Assembly: GCA_050248375.1 (NCBI GenBank)
Contig: JBFWSL010000104.1
Location: forward strand, 1 to 11,387
DNA: 11,387 nt
Direction: 5' to 3'
From: JAYZVT01 sp050248375
Lineage (GTDB): Bacteria; Pseudomonadota; Alphaproteobacteria; Rhizobiales; Methyloligellaceae
Shown piece by piece: positions 6,020 through 11,387 of the stretch; the first letter of the stretch is position 1; every line of letters starts with the position of its first letter. Position numbers and translations under genes: made by a program. The notes under the pieces were generated by a model, which worked only from the letters and a program-made list of their open reading frames with translations, was not told the origin of the DNA and searched no databases.

Positions 6020-7063
6020 TCAGGCCGTGCGGCCCAGTTCCAGGACTGGCTGGAATTGTTGAATGTCCTTGGCGAGCCGTTCGACGAGGCCGCTGTTGGC
6101 CATGTCGTAGCCGACATCAATGGCGCTTGCAAAGCCCATTGCATCGGCACCCCCATGGCTCTTTATCACTATGCCATTGAGTCCGAGGAATACCCCGCCG
6201 TTAAGCTCTCGCGGGTCCATTTTCTCTTTCAGGGCCTCGAATGCGCCACGGGCAAGAAAGGCGCCGATCTTCGATACCAGGGAGCGGTTCATGGCGGCCC
6301 GCAGATAGGCGCCGATCTGGCGGGCCGTCCCTTCGGCGGTCTTCAGCGCGATGTTGCCGGTGAAGCCCTCAGTCACCACGACATCCACCAGTCCCTGCCC
6401 CACGTTGTTGCCCTCGATGAAGCCGCGGTAGTCGAAGGGCACGGCCATGGAACGCAAGGCCTGGCTGGCGGTGCGGATTTCCTCCAGCCCCTTCACCTCC
6501 TCGGTGCCGATGTTCAGCAGCCCCACGGCCGGATTGTCGAGCGAAAAGAGCGCCCGCGCCATGGCCGCGCCCATGAGGGCAAATTCGATCAACTGGCGGG
6601 CATCGGCCCCCACATTGGCCCCGACGTCCAGCACGATGCACTCCGCGTCGATGGTCGGCCATACAGCGGCAATGGCGGGACGCTCGATGCCCGGCAGGGT
6701 GCGCAGACAGAATTTGGACATGGCCATGAGCGCGCCCGTATTGCCGGCGGAGACAACGGCGTGGGCCCTGCCGTCCCGAACGGCCTCGATGGCAAGCCAC
6801 ATGCTGCTCTTCCAGCGGCCCTTCCGCAGCGCCTGGCTGGGCTTTTCATCCATGGCCACCGCGATATCGGTGTGAACCACCTCGCTGCGGGCGGCCAGCG
6901 CAGGATGCCTGGCCAGTTCCGGCGCGATCTGGCTCTGGTCGCCAACCAGGATGTAGCGGCTGTTGGGATGACGCTCCAGGGAAATGGCCGCGCCGGGTAT
7001 TACGACCGGGGGACCATGGTCCCCGCCCATGACATCCAGCGCTATCGTAAGTTCAGCAGGCAT
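6020..7063 (-). CDS. plsX: Phosphate acyltransferase PlsX (acyl-ACP:phosphate acyltransferase)
   Basis: PlsX converts long-chain acyl-ACP and phosphate to acyl-phosphate, the acyl donor used by PlsY to make lysophosphatidic acid. It is a peripheral membrane-associated enzyme. The 347-residue protein is the usual length and shows the family signatures DVMGGDHGP (10-18), SAGNTGALM (105-113), LDVGANVGAD (145-154), LLNIGTEEVKG (182-192), FIEGNN (215-220) and TEGFTGNIALK (231-241). The start at ATG 7063 places DVMGGD at the usual distance from the N-terminus. A GGTGA-type ribosome site lies just ahead. It sits between the DUF177 gene (150 bp upstream) and fabH (26 bp downstream), a very common bacterial order. 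Confidence 0.98.
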   Translation of the reverse strand: MPAELTIALDVMGGDHGPPVVIPGAAISLERHPNSRYILVGDQSQIAPELARHPALAARSEVVHTDIAVAMDEKPSQALRKGRWKSSMWLAIEAVRDGRAHAVVSAGNTGALMAMSKFCLRTLPGIERPAIAAVWPTIDAECIVLDVGANVGADARQLIEFALMGAAMARALFSLDNPAVGLLNIGTEEVKGLEEIRTASQALRSMAVPFDYRGFIEGNNVGQGLVDVVVTEGFTGNIALKTAEGTARQIGAYLRAAMNRSLVSKIGAFLARGAFEALKEKMDPRELNGGVFLGLNGIVIKSHGGADAMGFASAIDVGYDMANSGLVERLAKDIQQFQPVLELGRTA

Positions 7064-7141
7064 GCCGTCACCGCATCTACAGCCGTTCGTCTAAAACTGC
7101 CGCGACGGACACCAAGAACCGCCCCCCGGCGAAGCCGCCCG

Positions 7142-7169
7142 AAAATACTGGATTGCCATCCTGAAACAA
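7142..7169 (-). promoter_or_regulatory. Weak candidate promoter ahead of plsX
   Basis: On the minus strand TTGTTT (7169-7164) and TATTTT (7147-7142) are 16 bp apart within the 150-bp gap between the DUF177 gene and plsX. The gap is too short for rpmF, the L32 gene that often occupies this place in other bacteria, and I see no L32-like peptide in it. An internal promoter would let plsX-fabH be expressed apart from the upstream pair. Each box matches consensus in only three or four positions. Confidence 0.25.
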
Positions 7170-7213
7170 CCTGAAAGTCCCGCGCAACTGCTGAACCGGA
7201 TTGCAACAGGGCT

Positions 7214-7771
7214 TCAGTTCGAGCGGCCGGTGAGTTTTTGCAGTGCGGCAAAAGGGCTGGATCCGGGGCCGGGAGAGGCGGTATCGCCATAGCCTTCAGG
7301 CAACTCCGCGCCAGGGGCCCGCGGATACGGGTCGATTGCCGAAGCCAGGGCCTCATAGACGAACTGGCCAAGGGGAAGGATTCCGTTTTCAACCGGTTCG
7401 GGCCCATCCAGAGCGACCTCCAGATCGTCCTCGCCGGGCCGGAACTCATGCCGGGCCAGTTCCTCCGCCGGCCAGAATTCCGAAGTTATCTGCTCCGATA
7501 TGTCGCCAGACACGGAGTCCAGCGTGACGACGCAACTCTGCACGACAGTCGCCTCGAGCAGCCCCTGCAGCCTCCACTTTCGCGGCCCCAATAGCGTCAG
7601 CGTGTATGAAAACCTTAGCCGGGGCAGGTCCTCCAGCCCCAGCAGGGTTGCGGCCGCCCTGCGTTCCGCCTCGTCCGGTTCGAGGACCGCGCTTCGGCCG
7701 GTGTCGGGAAGCCGGTCGAGGCGGACGAGCCCGCGGAAAACCGGCTTACCGCTGTCGTCATGCCTGGTCAT
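7214..7771 (-). CDS. DUF177 / YceD-family protein
   Basis: The 185-residue protein matches the DUF177 (PF02620) family in layout. It has a central segment with VVQSCVVTLDSV around C80, an acidic C-terminal half with DDLEVA and GILPLGQFVYEALASAIDPYPR (described from 130), and the C-terminal SPFAALQKL (172-180). The family is widespread next to plsX and rpmF. In E. coli and plants it has been linked to 23S rRNA accumulation, so a ribosome-related role is possible but not shown here. The ATG at 7771 lies inside the end of the chaperone gene: the two overlap by 14 bp (7758-7771), which suggests translational coupling. It is soluble, with no signal peptide. Confidence 0.9.
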   Translation of the reverse strand: MTRHDDSGKPVFRGLVRLDRLPDTGRSAVLEPDEAERRAAATLLGLEDLPRLRFSYTLTLLGPRKWRLQGLLEATVVQSCVVTLDSVSGDISEQITSEFWPAEELARHEFRPGEDDLEVALDGPEPVENGILPLGQFVYEALASAIDPYPRAPGAELPEGYGDTASPGPGSSPFAALQKLTGRSN

Positions 7772-8321
7772 GCGATGGCCACTCCTTGCAGCCGGCCAAT
7801 GCCCCCAGCCCTGTTTCCGGTCTTGTCATATCCTCTATCGCCGTGTCTTCGAAGGCCGCCAGGAGCGAATGCGCGCAGGCTGCGATGGCAGCGGCATGGA
7901 CCCGTGGCGTATCCGGATGGCCGCTGAAGGCCTCCGCGACAGGCCCCGCGAGGCCATTTTGCCCTGTCTCGCAGGCTTCCCGATAGGAGGCAAACCGGGC
8001 TTCCACGACGCCCGCCAGCTCGCGCATGCGGCGCGGTATCTTGAGGTCCCCTACTCCCATCTGGCGGTGGGCGGCATCCAGATCAGAGAAGAAGGCGTCC
8101 GTCAGGTCCTGTGCCAGATCCACCCTCCCGGCTCCCTCCTCACGCAACCGTTGCAGCACCAGAAACATGCAGAGGGTCAGCATTTCGAAGCGGCCTTCGG
8201 GAGTGTCCGGCACGCCCCATTCCGCATAGGCGACCGGATGCCTGGACAGTGCCACAATCCGACCATAGAAATCGTCCCGAATCCTGCGGCTGTGGCGCCT
8301 GGCTGCTATCTGCTTGAACAT
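7758..8321 (-). CDS. Ubiquinol-cytochrome c chaperone family protein (CBP3-like)
   Basis: The 187-residue protein belongs to the CBP3-like family (PF03981). Mitochondrial members help synthesis and assembly of cytochrome b in the bc1 complex. Family signs are a hydrophobic-aromatic region with HPVAYAEWGVPDTPEGRFEML (from residue 28), LVLQRLRE (54-61), and the central FFSDLDAAHRQMGVGDLKIP (77-96) followed by RRMRELAGVVEARF. Many alphaproteobacteria carry it next to a DUF177 gene, as here. The frame stays open upstream to 8984, but translation from there would run antisense through bamE and has no family resemblance. The internal ATG 8321 gives MFKQIAARRHSRR, the expected beginning. The ribosome site is poor. 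A TATGTG about 8 nt before the ATG with TTGTGC 17 bp further up would even permit a near-leaderless message, but this is weak. Function is inferred from the family. Confidence 0.9.
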   Translation of the reverse strand: MFKQIAARRHSRRIRDDFYGRIVALSRHPVAYAEWGVPDTPEGRFEMLTLCMFLVLQRLREEGAGRVDLAQDLTDAFFSDLDAAHRQMGVGDLKIPRRMRELAGVVEARFASYREACETGQNGLAGPVAEAFSGHPDTPRVHAAAIAACAHSLLAAFEDTAIEDMTRPETGLGALAGCKEWPSHDQA

Positions 8322-8381
8322 GCAAGACACATAAGGCCAAGGGGCTTGCTGCACAACTTGACGCTGAGGCCGATCCGTCCC

Positions 8382-8410
8382 TTCAACACAGCATGACATT
8401 GCCGTATGCT
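8382..8410 (+). promoter_or_regulatory. Weak candidate promoter of bamE in the divergent intergenic region
   Basis: TTCAAC (8382-8387) and TATGCT (8405-8410) are 17 bp apart and would start RNA near 8417, about 50 nt before bamE. The 144-bp region 8322-8465 must hold promoters for both the chaperone operon and bamE. This is the best plus-strand pair I can see, with four of six matches in the -10 box only. Confidence 0.28.
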
Positions 8411-8465
8411 GCGCCGGGCCGGTTGGCGGTCTCGCCGCGTCTGAACAGTCCGGGGCTCTGAATTC

Positions 8466-8975
8466 ATGGTTTCGAGGCGATTTCCAAAAACCTGCCGGGC
8501 CGCCTTCGTCGGCGGCAGCCTGCTGATCGTGGCCGGCACCGTACTGACGGGATGTTCGCCCCAGATCGACCGGCACGGCCATGTGTTCAGCGAGGTGGAC
8601 CTGCAACTCGTGCAGCCCGGAATGAGCAAGGAGCAGGTGCGCCAGATGCTCGGCTCTCCCGACACCACCAGCACGGTCGCCGGCGACGCCTTCTACTATA
8701 TCTCCAGCACCCGCGAGACGCGGCCGATGGGTAGGCCCCAGGTCGTCGACCGGAAGATCGTCGCCGTGTACTTCGAAAGGGACCAGGTCACCGAGGTAGG
8801 CAACTACGCCCTGAAGGATGGCAAGGTGTTCGCGTTCGCCAGTGGCGAGACAGAGTCTTACGGCAAGAAGATTAGCGCCGTTCAGCAACTGTTCGGCAAC
8901 ATCCAGAACCGCCGCCAGGTGTTCGAGAGCGGCAGCGATCAACCTGGCTCTAGGTCCCGCCCCGGAGGCATGTGA
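8466..8975 (+). CDS. bamE: Outer-membrane assembly lipoprotein BamE (SmpA/OmlA family)
   Basis: BamE is a small lipoprotein of the BAM complex that inserts beta-barrel proteins into the outer membrane. The 169-residue product has a basic N-terminus, a hydrophobic signal segment (14-27) and a lipobox LTGC, so cleavage and lipidation at C30 are expected. S31 follows, which does not block Lol export to the outer membrane. The SmpA/OmlA domain (PF04355) spans about 44-112 with LVQPGMSKEQVRQMLGSP (48-65), the FYYIS strand (76-80) and IVAVYFERDQVTEV (98-111). A further conserved-looking tail has GETESYGKKISAVQQLFGN (127-145), typical of alphaproteobacterial members. The last 15 residues are Ser/Gly/Pro-rich. 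The ATG at 8466 has only a weak GGGG ribosome site about 12 nt upstream. It is transcribed away from the chaperone operon and towards hppA. Confidence 0.95.
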   Translation: MVSRRFPKTCRAAFVGGSLLIVAGTVLTGCSPQIDRHGHVFSEVDLQLVQPGMSKEQVRQMLGSPDTTSTVAGDAFYYISSTRETRPMGRPQVVDRKIVAVYFERDQVTEVGNYALKDGKVFAFASGETESYGKKISAVQQLFGNIQNRRQVFESGSDQPGSRSRPGGM

Positions 8976-9006
8976 CCTCCGCACGGACCGGAACGCCTGC
9001 CAGACG

Positions 9007-9037
9007 AAAAAAGCCCCGCCAAACCGGCGGGGCTTTT
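9007..9037. terminator. Bidirectional intrinsic terminator between bamE and hppA
   Basis: A 12-bp stem pairs 9009-9020 with 9026-9037: nine mostly G-C pairs (AGCCCCGCC with GGCGGGGCT) extended by three A-T pairs, with a 5-nt loop (AAACC). T-tracts lie on both strands (A6 on the left, T4 on the right), so it can stop bamE transcription rightwards and hppA transcription leftwards. It lies 31 bp past the bamE stop and 23 bp past the hppA stop. Confidence 0.92.
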
Positions 9038-9060
9038 CATTTCGTCGGTCTCGTGTCCGC

Positions 9061-11193
<2,133 letters not shown>

Positions 11194-11347
11194 GACATCT
11201 TCCCCGTTTCGGATAAGTCAGCGGTCCGACGGGGGAATTGAAGCTGCGTTATCAGCCGTAGGCAGGATGCTGGCCGCCGCGCCCCCAAGCACGAACCGAA
11301 GCGCGCGGAACATGCCAAAATTGCCTTCGCGATGCAACAAAACCTCG

Positions 11348-11363
11348 ACCGACTTTGGTCGGT
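11348..11363. repeat. Small perfect inverted repeat upstream of hppA
   Basis: ACCGAC (11348-11353) and GTCGGT (11358-11363) form a 6-bp stem with a TTTG loop, 155 bp before the hppA start. It could be an operator, or the weak end of a transcript entering from beyond the window: on the minus strand it is followed by CGAGG and a short T-run. Apart from this and a doubtful 31-codon frame (see findings), the region 11194-11387 shows no gene. No convincing hppA promoter was found. Confidence 0.4.
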
Positions 11364-11387
11364 AGACTGGGGAAATTTGTCTCACCT

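Noticed and set aside
5996..7174. 392-codon plus-strand frame opposite plsX
   Set aside because: It is fully antisense to plsX with its conserved motifs and has no family features of its own.
8322..8984. Long upstream extension of the chaperone frame (to 408 residues from 8984)
   Set aside because: It runs antisense through the whole bamE gene, has no family resemblance, and would leave no room for promoters. The family-like protein begins at ATG 8321.

Overview
This is a G+C-rich chromosomal segment of an alphaproteobacterium. The strongest clue is the gene order on the minus strand: ubiquinol-cytochrome c chaperone, DUF177/YceD protein, plsX, fabH, ihfA, MerR-like regulator, with a divergent bamE-type lipoprotein gene. 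This is a familiar alphaproteobacterial arrangement. A K+-independent type H+-pyrophosphatase fits the same group. I cannot fix the order or genus from the sequence.

Layout. (1) Positions 1-3854, plus strand: the end of a surface-polysaccharide locus. It holds a 5'-truncated GT4-type glycosyltransferase, a WcaJ-type polyprenyl-phosphate sugar-1-phosphate transferase that would prime repeat-unit synthesis, and a Wzy_C-type O-antigen ligase/polymerase-like membrane protein. (2) Positions 3833-3910, minus strand: tRNA-Pro(GGG) with an encoded CCA end and a recognisable promoter. Its 3' end overlaps the last codons of the ligase-like gene on the other strand. (3) Positions 3975-8321, minus strand: a housekeeping gene row. 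Transcription runs from the chaperone through DUF177, plsX and fabH, then through a 212-bp gap with its own candidate promoter into ihfA and the MerR-like gene. (4) Positions 8466-8975, plus strand: a BamE-like outer-membrane lipoprotein. (5) Positions 9007-9037: a bidirectional intrinsic terminator between the convergent bamE and hppA genes. (6) Positions 9061-11193, minus strand: complete hppA, followed by 194 bp of upstream DNA to the window end.

How the genes work together. The left genes would load the first sugar phosphate onto undecaprenyl phosphate, extend the chain, and polymerise or ligate it. PlsX makes acyl-phosphate for phospholipid synthesis, and FabH starts fatty-acid elongation from acyl-CoA and malonyl-ACP. 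BamE belongs to the outer-membrane assembly machine. The chaperone serves assembly of the cytochrome bc1 complex, and HppA couples pyrophosphate hydrolysis to proton pumping. The theme right of the tRNA is envelope and membrane bioenergetics.

I see no transposase, integrase, CRISPR array, toxin-antitoxin pair or unknown multi-gene defence system. All the larger genes belong to known families. The points most worth a second look are the junction between the polysaccharide locus and the tRNA 3' end, the spaced direct repeats upstream of ihfA, and the large inverted repeat directly after the fabH stop codon.
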